A DNA stretch of 64,000 nucleotides, taken from positions 682,001 to 746,000 of the forward strand of contig NZ_RKIC01000009.1 of NCBI RefSeq assembly GCF_003755185.1, written 5' to 3'. The notes beneath the pieces are model-generated. The model saw only the letters and a list, made by a program, of their open reading frames with translations, had not been told where the DNA came from and made no database searches. Numbering within the stretch: position 1 is the stretch's first letter; each line of letters opens with the position of its first letter. This stretch comes from Frigoribacterium sp. PhB24 (GTDB lineage Bacteria > Actinomycetota > Actinomycetes > Actinomycetales > Microbacteriaceae). The position numbers and the translations under genes are program-made. Shown here one piece after another: positions 44,353-53,200 of this stretch.

Positions 44353-45183
44353 ATGCGCAGACCCGCCTCCCTCCGACTCGTCGCGACCGCCGCCGCCCTC
44401 GTGCTGGCCGGGTCGCTCGCCGCCTGCTCGTCCGACGGGGGCTCGGGCGGCGACGGGTCGGCCGTCGGCCCCGTCACCGACGGCAAGATCACGGTCGCCA
44501 CGGGCGAACCGGCCTACGGCCCGTGGGTCGAGGACGACGACCCGACGTCGGGCAAGGGCTACGAGGCCGCCGTGGCCTACGCCGTCGCCGAGAAGCTCGG
44601 CTACGGCGACTCCGACGTCGTCTGGGTGCGCACGACCTTCGACGAGGCCATCGCGCCCGGTCCCAAGACCTTCGACCTGAACCTGCAGCAGTTCTCGATC
44701 ACCGACCAGCGAACGAAGGCCGTCGACTTCTCCCCCGCCTACTACGAGACCCGTCAGGCCGTCGTCACCCTGCCCGGCACGGCCGCGGCCGGCGCCACGT
44801 CGATCGCCGACCTGAAGGGCCTCGCGATCGGCGCCCAGAGCGGCACGACGAGCTTCACCGCCGCCGAGAACGCGATCGACCCCGACGACGGCGTCCAGGC
44901 GTACAACTCGAACGACGACGCCAAGGCGGCCCTCGAAGCCGGTCAGGTCGACGCGATCGTGCTCGACGTCCCCACCGCCACCTACTTCATCGAGGGCGGC
45001 GTCGTGCTCGGTCAGCTGCCCGCGGTCGACGGTGCCAGCGACCAGCTCGGCATCGTCCTGCCGCTCGGCAGCTCGTTGACCGCCGACGTCACGACGGCCG
45101 TCGACGACCTGACGGCCGACGGGACGCTCGCCGAGCTGCAGAAGCAGTGGCTGGCCGACTACGACGTGAAAGAGCTCTCGTAG
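44353..45183 (+). CDS. Amino acid ABC transporter substrate-binding lipoprotein
   Basis: 276 residues. Lipobox LAAC (SLAACSSD). The periplasmic-binding fold type II domain (SBP_bac_3) shows DFSPAYYETRQAVVTLPG, DLKGLAIGAQSGTTSF and DAKAALEAGQVDAIVLDVPTA, typical of polar amino acid (Glu/Gln/Arg/His) binding proteins. ATG 44353 begins the signal peptide; an in-frame ATG 14 codons upstream is less likely. Heads the three-gene importer. Confidence 0.92.
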   Translation: MRRPASLRLVATAAALVLAGSLAACSSDGGSGGDGSAVGPVTDGKITVATGEPAYGPWVEDDDPTSGKGYEAAVAYAVAEKLGYGDSDVVWVRTTFDEAIAPGPKTFDLNLQQFSITDQRTKAVDFSPAYYETRQAVVTLPGTAAAGATSIADLKGLAIGAQSGTTSFTAAENAIDPDDGVQAYNSNDDAKAALEAGQVDAIVLDVPTATYFIEGGVVLGQLPAVDGASDQLGIVLPLGSSLTADVTTAVDDLTADGTLAELQKQWLADYDVKELS

Positions 45184-45209
45184 CGCCTCGCACGGTCGCG
45201 GCCGACCCC

Positions 45210-46052
45210 GTGGTGGTCAGCGACCTCGAACTCGACCGTCGTGCCTTCCGTCGACGCCAGTCGACCCGGTCCGTCGTGATCGCCGCCGTCAGCACGGTCG
45301 CCTTCGCCGCGCTCGCCTGGTGGGCGGTCACCAGCACGCCCGGTTGGTCTCGCGTGCAGTTCAGCTTCTTCGACGGGGCGACCTTCGCCTCGGCCTGGCC
45401 GCGCGTGATCGAGGGCCTCTGGCTGAACGTCCGGGTGCTGCTGGTCGCCGCGGTCGGCGTGGCCGTCCTCAGCACCGTCCTGTCGGCGCTCCGTACCCTG
45501 CGGGGGCCGGTGTTCTTCCCGGTCCGGGCACTGGTGCGCGGCTACACCGACCTGTTCCGGGGCATGCCGCTGATCATCGTGCTCTACCTCGTCGGCTTCG
45601 GCGTGCCGGGGCTGGGCCTCGGCATCCCGCGTCTCCCCGCCGAGTTCTGGGGCACGATCGCGCTCGTCCTCACCTACTCCGCCTATGTGTCCGAGGTCAT
45701 CCGCGCCGGCATCGACGCGGTGCACCCGTCGCAACGCCTCGCGGCCCGGTCGCTCGGCCTCGGTCACGCCAAGACCCTGCGACTCGTGGTCTTCCCTCAG
45801 GCGCTGCGCAAGGTGACGCCCGCTCTGATGAACGACTTCGTCTCGATGCAGAAGGACGTCGGCCTCATCTCCGTGCTCGGTGCCGTCGACGCGGTCCGCG
45901 CCGCCCAGATCGAGACCGCCACCGCGGCGAACTTCACGCCCTACGTGCTCGCCGGGCTGCTCTTCGTCCTGCTCGCCCTGCCGACGATCTGGCTCACCGA
46001 CTGGCTGTCGGCGCGCCTCCGTCGTCGCGAACAGGCGGGCAGCGTCGTATGA
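45210..46052 (+). CDS. Amino acid ABC transporter permease (HisM/GlnP type)
   Basis: 280 residues from GTG 45210. Helices span about 25-270; the EAA loop is SEVIRAGIDAVHPSQRLAARSLGL and the GTI(A)LVLTYSAY segment is typical of HisMQ permeases. A leading cytoplasmic stretch (DLELDRRAFRRRQSTRS) precedes TM1. Only one permease is present, so it probably homodimerises. The ATPase start overlaps the stop by 4 nt. Confidence 0.88.
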   Translation: MVVSDLELDRRAFRRRQSTRSVVIAAVSTVAFAALAWWAVTSTPGWSRVQFSFFDGATFASAWPRVIEGLWLNVRVLLVAAVGVAVLSTVLSALRTLRGPVFFPVRALVRGYTDLFRGMPLIIVLYLVGFGVPGLGLGIPRLPAEFWGTIALVLTYSAYVSEVIRAGIDAVHPSQRLAARSLGLGHAKTLRLVVFPQALRKVTPALMNDFVSMQKDVGLISVLGAVDAVRAAQIETATAANFTPYVLAGLLFVLLALPTIWLTDWLSARLRRREQAGSVV

Positions 46053-46888
46053 GCACGCACACCCCCGACCCCACCCCAGGAGGCGCGGTGCCCGCCACCC
46101 CCGCCGTCACCGGCCCCGAGACGGTCGAGCCCCCCGCGACGGCTCGCCACCCCGAGATCGTGCTGCGCCTCGACGGGGTGCGCAAGTCGTTCGGCGACAC
46201 GGTCGTGCTCGACGGCATCGACCTGGACGTCGCACGCGACGAGGTCGTGGCCCTGATCGGCGCCAGCGGCTCGGGCAAGTCGACGCTGCTGCGCACCGTG
46301 AACCTGCTCGAGCGGGTCGACGACGGCCGCATCGTGCTCGGCGACGACGACATCACCGATCCCCGCGTGCGCGTCGACGCCGTGCGGGCCCGCATCGGCG
46401 TCGTGTTCCAGCACTTCAACCTCTTCCCGCACCTGACCGTGCTCGACAACGTCGCCCTCGCCAGCCGTCACGTGTTGCGCCAGCCGAAGGCCGCCGCGAA
46501 CGAGCGCGCCCTCGAGGTCCTGACGCGCGTGGGCCTCGGCGACAAGGCCGGCGCCTATCCCGACCGCCTCTCGGGCGGGCAGCAGCAGCGGGTCGCCATC
46601 GCCCGGGCCTTGGCCCCGCGCCCCGCCGTGCTGCTGCTCGACGAGATCACGAGCGCGCTCGACCCCGAGCTGGTGGGCGAGGTGCTCGACCTGGTCCGCA
46701 CGCTCAAAGAGGTCGGCACGACGATCCTGATGGCGACGCACGAGATGGCCTTCGCCCGCGACGTCGCCGATCGGGTCGTCTTCCTCGACCGCGGCCGCAT
46801 CGCCGAGCAGGGGCCGCCCGCCCAGCTCTTCACGGCGCCCCGTGAGGCCCGCACGCGCGAGTTCCTCACCCGCTTCACCGCGCCCTGA
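46049..46888 (+). CDS. Amino acid ABC transporter ATPase (HisP/GlnQ type)
   Basis: 279 residues. A disordered Pro/Thr leader (about 33 residues) precedes Walker A GASGSGKST, Q-loop VVFQHFNLFPHLTVLDNV, signature LSGGQQQRVAIARAL, Walker B VLLLDEITSALD (IT instead of PT, usual for this subfamily) and switch His MATHEMAFA. ATG 46049 overlaps the permease stop. An exact AGGAGGCGCG copy lies in the leader (46078-46087, read as Gly-Gly-Ala). Confidence 0.94.
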   Translation: MSTHTPDPTPGGAVPATPAVTGPETVEPPATARHPEIVLRLDGVRKSFGDTVVLDGIDLDVARDEVVALIGASGSGKSTLLRTVNLLERVDDGRIVLGDDDITDPRVRVDAVRARIGVVFQHFNLFPHLTVLDNVALASRHVLRQPKAAANERALEVLTRVGLGDKAGAYPDRLSGGQQQRVAIARALAPRPAVLLLDEITSALDPELVGEVLDLVRTLKEVGTTILMATHEMAFARDVADRVVFLDRGRIAEQGPPAQLFTAPREARTREFLTRFTAP

Positions 46889-46928
46889 CCCCCACCGTCT
46901 TCACCCGCGCCTCCCAGGCTCCTGCGAG

Positions 46929-46942
46929 GGTGACGCGTCACC
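46929..46942. promoter_or_regulatory. Perfect 14-bp palindrome upstream of the YceI gene
   Basis: GGTGACGCGTCACC, 60 bp before the YceI start and 40 bp after the ABC ATPase stop. A perfect 14-bp palindrome in a promoter-sized gap is a good operator candidate; the regulator is unknown. Confidence 0.45.
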
Positions 46943-47002
46943 ATCGGGTCAGCCCCGTGGACTCGCCGCGCGTCACGCCGACCCCTCCGAAGGACGACCA
47001 CC

Positions 47003-47692
47003 ATGAAGAAGAAGACCACCATCGTGCTCGGCGTCGCCGCCGTCGTCGTCGTGTTGGGGGCCACCGCAGCCTTCGCCGGCCCCGTCATCTACCGCGACCT
47101 CGTCGTGGGCGAACCCGAGGCGGCGCCCACCGCCGCCCTCACCCCCGGAGCGAGCACCCTCGACCCCGACCAGCTGACCGGCGACTGGACCATCGGCGAC
47201 GGCAGCACCGCCGGCTACCGCGTCGACGAGGTGCTCAACGGCACCGACGTCACCGTCGTGGGCAGCACCGACCAGGTGTCGGGCACCATCACGGTCGACG
47301 GCACGACCATCTCGGCCGCGACGATCGACGTCGACGTGGCCTCGATCGCGACCGACAGCGGCAACCGCGACGACTACTTCCGGGGCACCGCCATGCAGGT
47401 GAACCAGTACCCGACGGCCACCTTCACGCTGTCCCAGCCGATCGAGGCCGCGGTTCCGTCCGACGGCGAGGTGGCGAGCGTCGACGCGACCGGCGAACTG
47501 ACCATGCACGGCGTCACGAAGACGGTGACCGTCCCGCTGCAGGCGGCGCTCTCGGGTGACGGCGTGCAGGTGAGCGGGTCGATCCCGGTGACCTTCTCGG
47601 ACTACGGCGTCGAGGCGCCGAGCCTCGGCTTCGTCAAGGTCGAAGACGAGGGAACGGTCGAGTTCCTCGTGGCGGCGACCCCCGCCTCCTGA
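47003..47692 (+). CDS. YceI-family protein with N-terminal membrane anchor
   Basis: 229 residues from ATG 47003 (after GAAGGACGACCACC). One transmembrane helix at about 5-27, then a lipocalin-like YceI domain (about 60-229): DWTIGDGSTAGYRVDEVLNGTDVTVVG, RDDYFRGTAMQVNQYPTATF and TGELTMHGVTKTVTVP are characteristic. YceI proteins bind long-chain isoprenoid or fatty lipids outside the membrane. A palindrome lies upstream and a double repeat hairpin downstream. Confidence 0.92.
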   Translation: MKKKTTIVLGVAAVVVVLGATAAFAGPVIYRDLVVGEPEAAPTAALTPGASTLDPDQLTGDWTIGDGSTAGYRVDEVLNGTDVTVVGSTDQVSGTITVDGTTISAATIDVDVASIATDSGNRDDYFRGTAMQVNQYPTATFTLSQPIEAAVPSDGEVASVDATGELTMHGVTKTVTVPLQAALSGDGVQVSGSIPVTFSDYGVEAPSLGFVKVEDEGTVEFLVAATPAS

Positions 47693-47710
47693 CCCCCGCG
47701 CTCGTCGGCG

Positions 47711-47762
47711 GGCGTCGCACCACCGACTGGGCGTCGCACCACCGACTTCGGTGGTGCGACGC
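47711..47762. repeat. Tandem plus inverted short repeat (terminator of YceI / nnrD)
   Basis: GGCGTCGCACCACCGACT occurs twice in tandem (47711-47728 and 47730-47747), followed at once by its inverse TCGGTGGTGCGACGC (47748-47762), so the second copy forms a 15-bp hairpin with a 2-nt loop. It lies between convergent genes and probably terminates both. Confidence 0.75.
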
Positions 47763-47794
47763 TCGGTTCGTGGGGCCGTGTCACACGGCCGGGC

Positions 47795-48628
47795 TCAGGC
47801 CGGGCTCAGCAGCTCGGCGATCGTGGCGGGCAGGGCGTCGATCAGGCCGAGCACGGTGACGGGCCCGCCGGCGCTGGCGCGGGACGCGGCGAGGCCGTGG
47901 ACGACCGCGGCCGTCGCGGCCAACCGGGCCAGCGCCTCCTCGTCCTCGGCGACTTCGTCGGCGTGTGTCGCGACCAGCGCGCCCAGGACTCCCCCGAGGG
48001 CGTCACCCGCCCCCGCGGTCGCGAGCCACGACGGGGCACTGGCCGCGACGAGCCGCGTGCCGCCGGGCGAGGCGACGTACGTGCGGTGCCCTTTGACGAG
48101 CACGGTGCAGCCCCACTCCCCCGCGGCCCGTTCGGCGGCGCCGGCCGGATCGGCGGCGACGTCGTCGACCTCACGCCCCGAGGCCCGGGCCAGCTCGCGG
48201 AAGTGCGGTGTCAGGACGACGGGCCCGGTCGCCTGCTCGCGCAGCGCCAGCGCACCGGCGTCGAGCACGAGCGGCAGCCCCGAGGAGGCGCCGGTCGCGA
48301 ACCCGTCGCGCGTCTCGTCGTCGAGGTGGTCGGGATCGACCCCCGAACCGAGCAACCACGCCTGCACGCGCCCCGGGCTCGTCACCGCCTCGGGCCGACG
48401 GTGCAGCACGAAGTCGGAGGCGCGGGCCGGGCCGAGGTAGCGCAGCATGCCGACCCCGGTGTGCAGTGCGGCCTCGACGCCGAGCACGGCGGCGCCCGGG
48501 TACGCGCTCGAGCCGGTCACGACACCGAGTACGCCGCGGCTGTACTTGTCGTCGTTCTCGGAGGGGACGGCGATCCAGTCGGAGGCGTCGGAGGGGGTCC
48601 AGTCGGCGAAGCGGGTGTCGATGGTCAC
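47795..48628 (-). CDS. nnrD: ADP-dependent NAD(P)H-hydrate dehydratase
   Basis: 277 residues, ribokinase-like fold. It repairs hydrated NAD(P)H using ADP. Family segments seen: NDDKYSRGVLGVVTGSSAYPGAA, VVLTPHFRELAR (TPHxGE-like), VLVKGHRTYVASP and the ATP-pocket WLATAGAGDALGGVLGAL. No N-terminal epimerase (NnrE) domain is fused, so the epimerase must be elsewhere. ATG 48628. Divergent from the HAD gene. Confidence 0.92.
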   Translation of the reverse strand: MTIDTRFADWTPSDASDWIAVPSENDDKYSRGVLGVVTGSSAYPGAAVLGVEAALHTGVGMLRYLGPARASDFVLHRRPEAVTSPGRVQAWLLGSGVDPDHLDDETRDGFATGASSGLPLVLDAGALALREQATGPVVLTPHFRELARASGREVDDVAADPAGAAERAAGEWGCTVLVKGHRTYVASPGGTRLVAASAPSWLATAGAGDALGGVLGALVATHADEVAEDEEALARLAATAAVVHGLAASRASAGGPVTVLGLIDALPATIAELLSPA

Positions 48629-48681
48629 GCCTCGACGGTAGTCGGGCCCGCCTGCACCGGGTCCGCCGATACGGTGGAGCG

Positions 48682-49317
48682 ATGAGCATCTCCCTCCCCG
48701 GCCGCACCGTCGTCTTCGACTACGGCGAGGTGATCGCGCGCTTCCCCGACGAGGCCTCCCGCCGCCGCATCGAGCAGTTGGCCGGCGTCGACCCGGGCGT
48801 GCTCTGGCCCAGCTACGGCCGCCACCGGCACGCCCTCGACCGCGGCACGCTCGGCGCCGGCGGGTACTGGCGAGCCATCGAGGCGGACACCGGCGCCGTG
48901 TGGACCCGCACCCGGGTGCACGAACTCTGGGCCGCCGACTTCCCGTCGTGGTTCGTCCCCGAGCCCGGCACCCTCGACGTCATCTCGGATCTGGCCGACG
49001 GCGGCACGCGCCTGGCCGTCCTCTCGAACGCCGGCCTCGACTTCGCGTCGCCGTTTCGCCACTCGCCCCTCGGCGAGCTGTTCGAGCGCGTCTTCGTGAG
49101 CGCCGAGCTCGACGACCTCAAGCCGTCGGCCACGATCTTCGAGCACCTCCTGGCCGAACTCGGAACAACGGCCGCCGACACGGTGTTCATCGACAACAGG
49201 TCCGACAACGTCGAGGCCGCCCAGGAACTCGGCATCACCGGGCACCTGTTCACCGGCCCCGAGCCCCTCCGGCGCTTCGTCGAAGAGCTCGCGGCCCTCC
49301 CCACCGAAAGGCGCTGA
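48682..49317 (+). CDS. HAD-family hydrolase (subfamily IA)
   Basis: 211 residues. The nucleophile Asp13 is in VVFDYGEV, which lacks the second motif I Asp (as in phosphoglucose-phosphatase/YihX-like HADs); motif II is LAVLSNA, motif III Lys in DDLKPSATIF, and motif IV IDNRSDNVEAAQELG. The physiological substrate is unknown. ATG 48682. Its stop lies 8 bp before the flavin oxidoreductase start, so the two are probably co-transcribed. Confidence 0.88.
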   Translation: MSISLPGRTVVFDYGEVIARFPDEASRRRIEQLAGVDPGVLWPSYGRHRHALDRGTLGAGGYWRAIEADTGAVWTRTRVHELWAADFPSWFVPEPGTLDVISDLADGGTRLAVLSNAGLDFASPFRHSPLGELFERVFVSAELDDLKPSATIFEHLLAELGTTAADTVFIDNRSDNVEAAQELGITGHLFTGPEPLRRFVEELAALPTERR

Positions 49318-49325
49318 CCCCCCTC

Positions 49326-50459
49326 GTGACGAACGCAGCACAGACGGCACCCGCCCCCACGACCCCCTCCGACGCCCCCGTCGGCCTCTTCGACCCGATC
49401 ACCCTCCGCGGGCAGGCCTTCCGCAACCGGCTCTGGGTCGCGCCCATGTGCCAGTACTCGGCCGAGCTCGAGGACGGCGTCCCCACCGACTGGCACCTCG
49501 TGCACCTGGGCTCGCTCGCCCGAGGAGGCGCGGGTGCGGTCATCGCCGAGGCCACGTCGGTCACGCCCGAGGGACGCATCTCGCCGCAAGACCTGGGACT
49601 CTGGAACGACGCCCAGGTCGAGGCGTTCCGCCCGATCACGGCCTTCATCCGCTCCCAGGGCTCGGTGCCGGGCGTACAGCTCGCGCACGCGGGCCGCAAG
49701 GCCTCGACTTTCCGCCCGTGGAGCGAGACGCAGGGCACCGTCCCCGCCGACGAGGGCGGCTGGACCACCGTCGCCCCTTCGGCCGTGGCCTTCGAGGGCT
49801 ACGACGAGCCCGTCGCGCTGACCACCGAGGCGGTGGGGGGCCTCGTCGAGGCGTTCCGCGTCGCCGCGCGCCGCTCGATCGACGCAGGCTTCGAGCTGAT
49901 CGAGCTGCACGCGGCCCACGGCTACCTGCTGCACCAGTTCCTCTCGCCGCTGAGCAACGAGCGCGACGACCGGTACGGCGGGCCGCTCGAGAACCGTGCG
50001 CGCTTCCTGCTCGAGGTCGTCGCGGCCGTCCGTGCCGAGGTCGGCGACGAGTACCCGCTGCTGGTCCGCTTCTCGGCGACCGACTGGGCCGACGGTGGCT
50101 GGAACGAGGACGACACCGCGACCGTCGCCGCCTGGGCGCGCGACGCCGGCGCCGACCTGTTCGACATCTCGACCGGCGGCCTCGTCGCCGGGGTGAGCAT
50201 CCCGGTCGGCCTCGGCTACCAGGTGCGCTTCGCCGAGCACGTCCGCACGCAGGGCCGCGTCGAGACCGGGGCCGTCGGCCTCATCGTCGGAGCCGAGCAG
50301 GCGAACGAGGTCGTCGCGAGCGGCCGGGCCGACGTCGTCCTGATGGCCCGCGAGTTCTTGCGCGACCCACACTTCCCCCTGCGCGCCGCGGCCGAGCTCG
50401 GGGTCGAACTGGACTACACCCCACCGCAGTACCAGCGCGCGCCGTTCCGCGTGCGCTGA
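49326..50459 (+). CDS. NADH:flavin oxidoreductase, YqjM-like OYE
   Basis: 377 residues from GTG 49326. TIM-barrel FMN enzyme of the old-yellow-enzyme family. Diagnostic segments: APMCQYSAE (the YqjM Cys at the FMN), VQLAHAGRKAST, ELIELHAAHGYLLHQFLSPLSNERDDRYGGP (active-site His-Ala-Ala-His) and a C-terminal ALIV-like VLMAREFLRDPHFP. Family members reduce electrophilic alkenes and participate in oxidative-stress response. An exact AGGAGGCGCG copy (49523-49532) is read RGGAG. Confidence 0.94.
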   Translation: MTNAAQTAPAPTTPSDAPVGLFDPITLRGQAFRNRLWVAPMCQYSAELEDGVPTDWHLVHLGSLARGGAGAVIAEATSVTPEGRISPQDLGLWNDAQVEAFRPITAFIRSQGSVPGVQLAHAGRKASTFRPWSETQGTVPADEGGWTTVAPSAVAFEGYDEPVALTTEAVGGLVEAFRVAARRSIDAGFELIELHAAHGYLLHQFLSPLSNERDDRYGGPLENRARFLLEVVAAVRAEVGDEYPLLVRFSATDWADGGWNEDDTATVAAWARDAGADLFDISTGGLVAGVSIPVGLGYQVRFAEHVRTQGRVETGAVGLIVGAEQANEVVASGRADVVLMAREFLRDPHFPLRAAAELGVELDYTPPQYQRAPFRVR

Positions 50460-50491
50460 GTCGCCGGGGCCGTACCGGCCACGCACGACGC

Positions 50492-50534
50492 GACCCGCGC
50501 CTCCTCGCCCTCTCGGGGTCGGGAGGCGCGGGTC
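50492..50534. terminator. Hairpin built from the 10-mer, between convergent genes
   Basis: GACCCGCGCCTCC (50492-50504) pairs with GGAGGCGCGGGTC (50522-50534) over a 17-nt loop. The left arm contains an exact copy of the repeated motif, the right arm a 9/10 copy. Confidence 0.75.
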
Positions 50535-50555
50535 GTGTCGTCCGCGCGGGCTCGC

Positions 50556-51596
50556 TCAGCGACGCCTGGTCGCGTCCTGCACCTCGCCGATCAGCTCTTC
50601 GAGGATGTCCTCGAGGAACAGCACGCCTCGCGTGGCGCCGGACTCGTCGAAGGAGCGCGCGACGTGGACCCCACTGCGACGCATGGTCGCCAGGGCGTCC
50701 TCGAGCTCGGTGCCCTGGAAGATCGAGATCAGCTGACGGATGCGCTTCGGCGGCACCGGGTCGGCGAACTCGTCCTCGGCGAGGTCGATGACGTCCTTCA
50801 GGTGCAGGTACCCCGTGGGGTCTCCTGCGTCGTCGACCAGCACGTAGCGCGAGAAGCCGCGCTGGGCGACCGCGCGCTCGACGTCGTGCGGGGTCGCGTC
50901 CTCGGGCAGGGTGACGAGTTGGTCCATCGGGACGGCCGTCTGGGCGACGGTCTTCTCGGTGAACTCGAACGCGGCCCGCACCGTACCGGTGGCGTCGGTG
51001 ATCATGCCCTCGCGTTGCGACTGGGCGACGATGGTGGCCACCTCGTCGACCGTGTAGGCGCTCGTCGCCTCGTCCTTCGGCTCGACCTTGAATGCCCGCA
51101 GCACGGCGTTGGCCGAATGGTTGAGGGCCAGCACGACCACGTGCAGCACGCGGGCGATGGCGACGAGCGGCGGGGCGAGCAGCAGTGCGGCGCGGTCCGG
51201 CAGCGAGAACGAGATGTTCTTCGGCACCATCTCGCCGAACACGACGTGCAGGAACGACACGAGCACCAGCGTGATGACGAAACCGACGACGCTGACCAGC
51301 TCGGGGCTGAGCCCCGTCCACCCGAGCGGCCCCTCGAGCAGGTGGTGGATCGACGGCTCGGACACGTTGAGGATCAGCAGCGAGCAGATCGTGATGCCGA
51401 GCTGGGTCGTCGCGAGCATCATCGTCGCGTGCTCCATGGCCCACAGCGTCGTCTTGGCGGCCCGACTGCCCGCCTCGGCCTTGGGCTCGATCTGCGACCG
51501 TCGCGCCGAGATGACGGCGAACTCGGCGGCCACAAAGAACGCGTTGCCGGCGAGCAGCACGACGAGCCAGACGATGCCCCACCAGTCGCTGCTCAT
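50556..51596 (-). CDS. CNNM/CorC-family (DUF21 plus CBS) membrane protein
   Basis: 346 residues. The DUF21 transmembrane domain (about 1-165) holds GNAFFVAAEFAVISARRSQIE and FGEMVPKNISFS, both conserved in CNNM/CorC proteins, followed by CBS domains (about 200-330). It lacks the C-terminal CorC_HlyC domain, ending in QDATRRR after the second CBS. Homologues affect Mg/Co export or are annotated as hemolysin-like. It overlaps the larger paralogue by 4 nt, so both are probably subunits of one complex. Confidence 0.92.
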   Translation of the reverse strand: MSSDWWGIVWLVVLLAGNAFFVAAEFAVISARRSQIEPKAEAGSRAAKTTLWAMEHATMMLATTQLGITICSLLILNVSEPSIHHLLEGPLGWTGLSPELVSVVGFVITLVLVSFLHVVFGEMVPKNISFSLPDRAALLLAPPLVAIARVLHVVVLALNHSANAVLRAFKVEPKDEATSAYTVDEVATIVAQSQREGMITDATGTVRAAFEFTEKTVAQTAVPMDQLVTLPEDATPHDVERAVAQRGFSRYVLVDDAGDPTGYLHLKDVIDLAEDEFADPVPPKRIRQLISIFQGTELEDALATMRRSGVHVARSFDESGATRGVLFLEDILEELIGEVQDATRRR

Positions 51597-53044
51597 CGGG
51601 TCACCTCTCGCGTGCGGACGGCGCGCCGGTCGTCCTCGACGCCCGTGCGCACCTTCTCGGGCAGCACCTTGGGGTCACGTCGGCCCGAGCGGTCGCGCCC
51701 GTCGCGCCCGTCCCGTCGGCCCGGCTCGATCGCCGTGGCCTCGGCCACCTCGTCGGGCGTGGGCGTGAAGCGGATGCGGTCGATGCGTCGGCCGTCGAGC
51801 CGTTCGACGCGGAAGACCCCGTCGTCGGTCTCGACCACGTCGCCGATCTTGGGCAGGCGTCCGAGCTCGCTCATCAACCAACCGCCGACCGTCTCGTAGG
51901 GGCCGTCCTCCGGCACCTTGACCGAGGCGCGCTCGAGCAGTTCGTCGGGGCGCAGCAGACCGGGGAAGGTCAACCAGTTGCGTGACCGCACCACGTCGAC
52001 GCGGCTGCGGTCGTGCTCGTCGCTGACCTCGCCGACCAATTCTTCGATGAGGTCTTCGAGGGTCACGACGCCGGCGGTGCCGCCGTACTCGTCGACCACG
52101 ACGGCCATCTGGTAGCCGCGACCACGGACCTCGCCCAGCAGGTTGTCGAGGGTCATCGTCTCGGGAACCCGGACGGCGTCGGTCAGCAGCGCCGAGACGG
52201 GCACGTCGGCCCGCTTCTCGCGCGGCACCGAGACGGCCTGCTTGACGTGCACGAGGCCCACGACGTCGTCGATCCCGTCGTCGGTCACCGGGAACCGCGA
52301 GTAGCCGGTGCGCCGAGCCAGCTCGAGGACGGTCTCGGCGGAGTCGCCGCGCGCGACGGTCGACAGGCGGGGTCGCGGCGTCATGACGTCGGAGGCGGTG
52401 TGGTCGCTGAAGACGAGCGTCCGGGCCAGCAGGGTCGCCGTGTCGCGGTCGAGGCTGCCCTCGGTCGCCGAACGACGGACGAGCGACGAGAGCTCTTCGG
52501 CCGTTCGAGCGCCCGACAGCTCTTCTTTCGGCTCGATGCCCATGGCACGCAACACGGCGTTGGCCGTGTTGTTGAGCAGGGCGACGGCGGGTTTGAACAC
52601 CGTGGTGAACAGCACCTGGAACGGGATGACCAGCTTCGCCGTCTCGAGCGGCAACGCGAGCGCGAAGTTCTTGGGAACGAGCTCGCCGATGATCATCGAC
52701 AGCAGGGTGGCGACGACGATCGAGACGATCGGCGCGCCGACCGCGACGACCCCCTCGGGCACCCCGACGGCGGTGAGCGGCGGCGAGAGGAGCCGCGAGA
52801 TCGCGGGCTCCATCGTGTAGCCGGTCAGCAGGGTGGTCAACGTGATGCCGAGCTGGGCGCTCGACAGGTGGGTCGAGGTGATGCGCAGCGCACCGATGGT
52901 CGCCGCGAGCCCCTTCTCACCCCGGGACTGACGGGCCTCGAGGTCGGACCGGTCGAGGTTGACCAGCGAGAACTCGCTGGCCACGAAGAGGCCGGTGCCG
53001 ACGGTGAGCAGCAGGCCGAACGCGAGCAGTATCCACTCGTTCAC
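51593..53044 (-). CDS. CNNM/CorC-family membrane protein with CorC_HlyC domain
   Basis: 483 residues. DUF21 (about 1-190, with [22 protein letters not shown] and [14 protein letters not shown]), two CBS domains (about 210-340) and a CorC_HlyC transporter-associated domain (about 350-450, [25 protein letters not shown]). The C-terminus is an Arg/Asp-rich tail ([18 protein letters not shown]). The downstream paralogue starts inside it. Tandem CNNM genes are common in actinobacteria. Confidence 0.94.
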   Translation of the reverse strand: MNEWILLAFGLLLTVGTGLFVASEFSLVNLDRSDLEARQSRGEKGLAATIGALRITSTHLSSAQLGITLTTLLTGYTMEPAISRLLSPPLTAVGVPEGVVAVGAPIVSIVVATLLSMIIGELVPKNFALALPLETAKLVIPFQVLFTTVFKPAVALLNNTANAVLRAMGIEPKEELSGARTAEELSSLVRRSATEGSLDRDTATLLARTLVFSDHTASDVMTPRPRLSTVARGDSAETVLELARRTGYSRFPVTDDGIDDVVGLVHVKQAVSVPREKRADVPVSALLTDAVRVPETMTLDNLLGEVRGRGYQMAVVVDEYGGTAGVVTLEDLIEELVGEVSDEHDRSRVDVVRSRNWLTFPGLLRPDELLERASVKVPEDGPYETVGGWLMSELGRLPKIGDVVETDDGVFRVERLDGRRIDRIRFTPTPDEVAEATAIEPGRRDGRDGRDRSGRRDPKVLPEKVRTGVEDDRRAVRTREVTR

Positions 53045-53200
53045 CGGGTGCCCTCACCCCGCTCGGAGGTGATGGGGCCCGTGGTCAGGAGGCGCGGCGT
53101 GCGATGGTGCGAGGGTGCGGTCGTCTGAGACGGAGGGTCATCCATAGACGGGAGATCTTACGGCACGTGCACGATTTCCGTCGTTCGTCCTCACGCGGCC

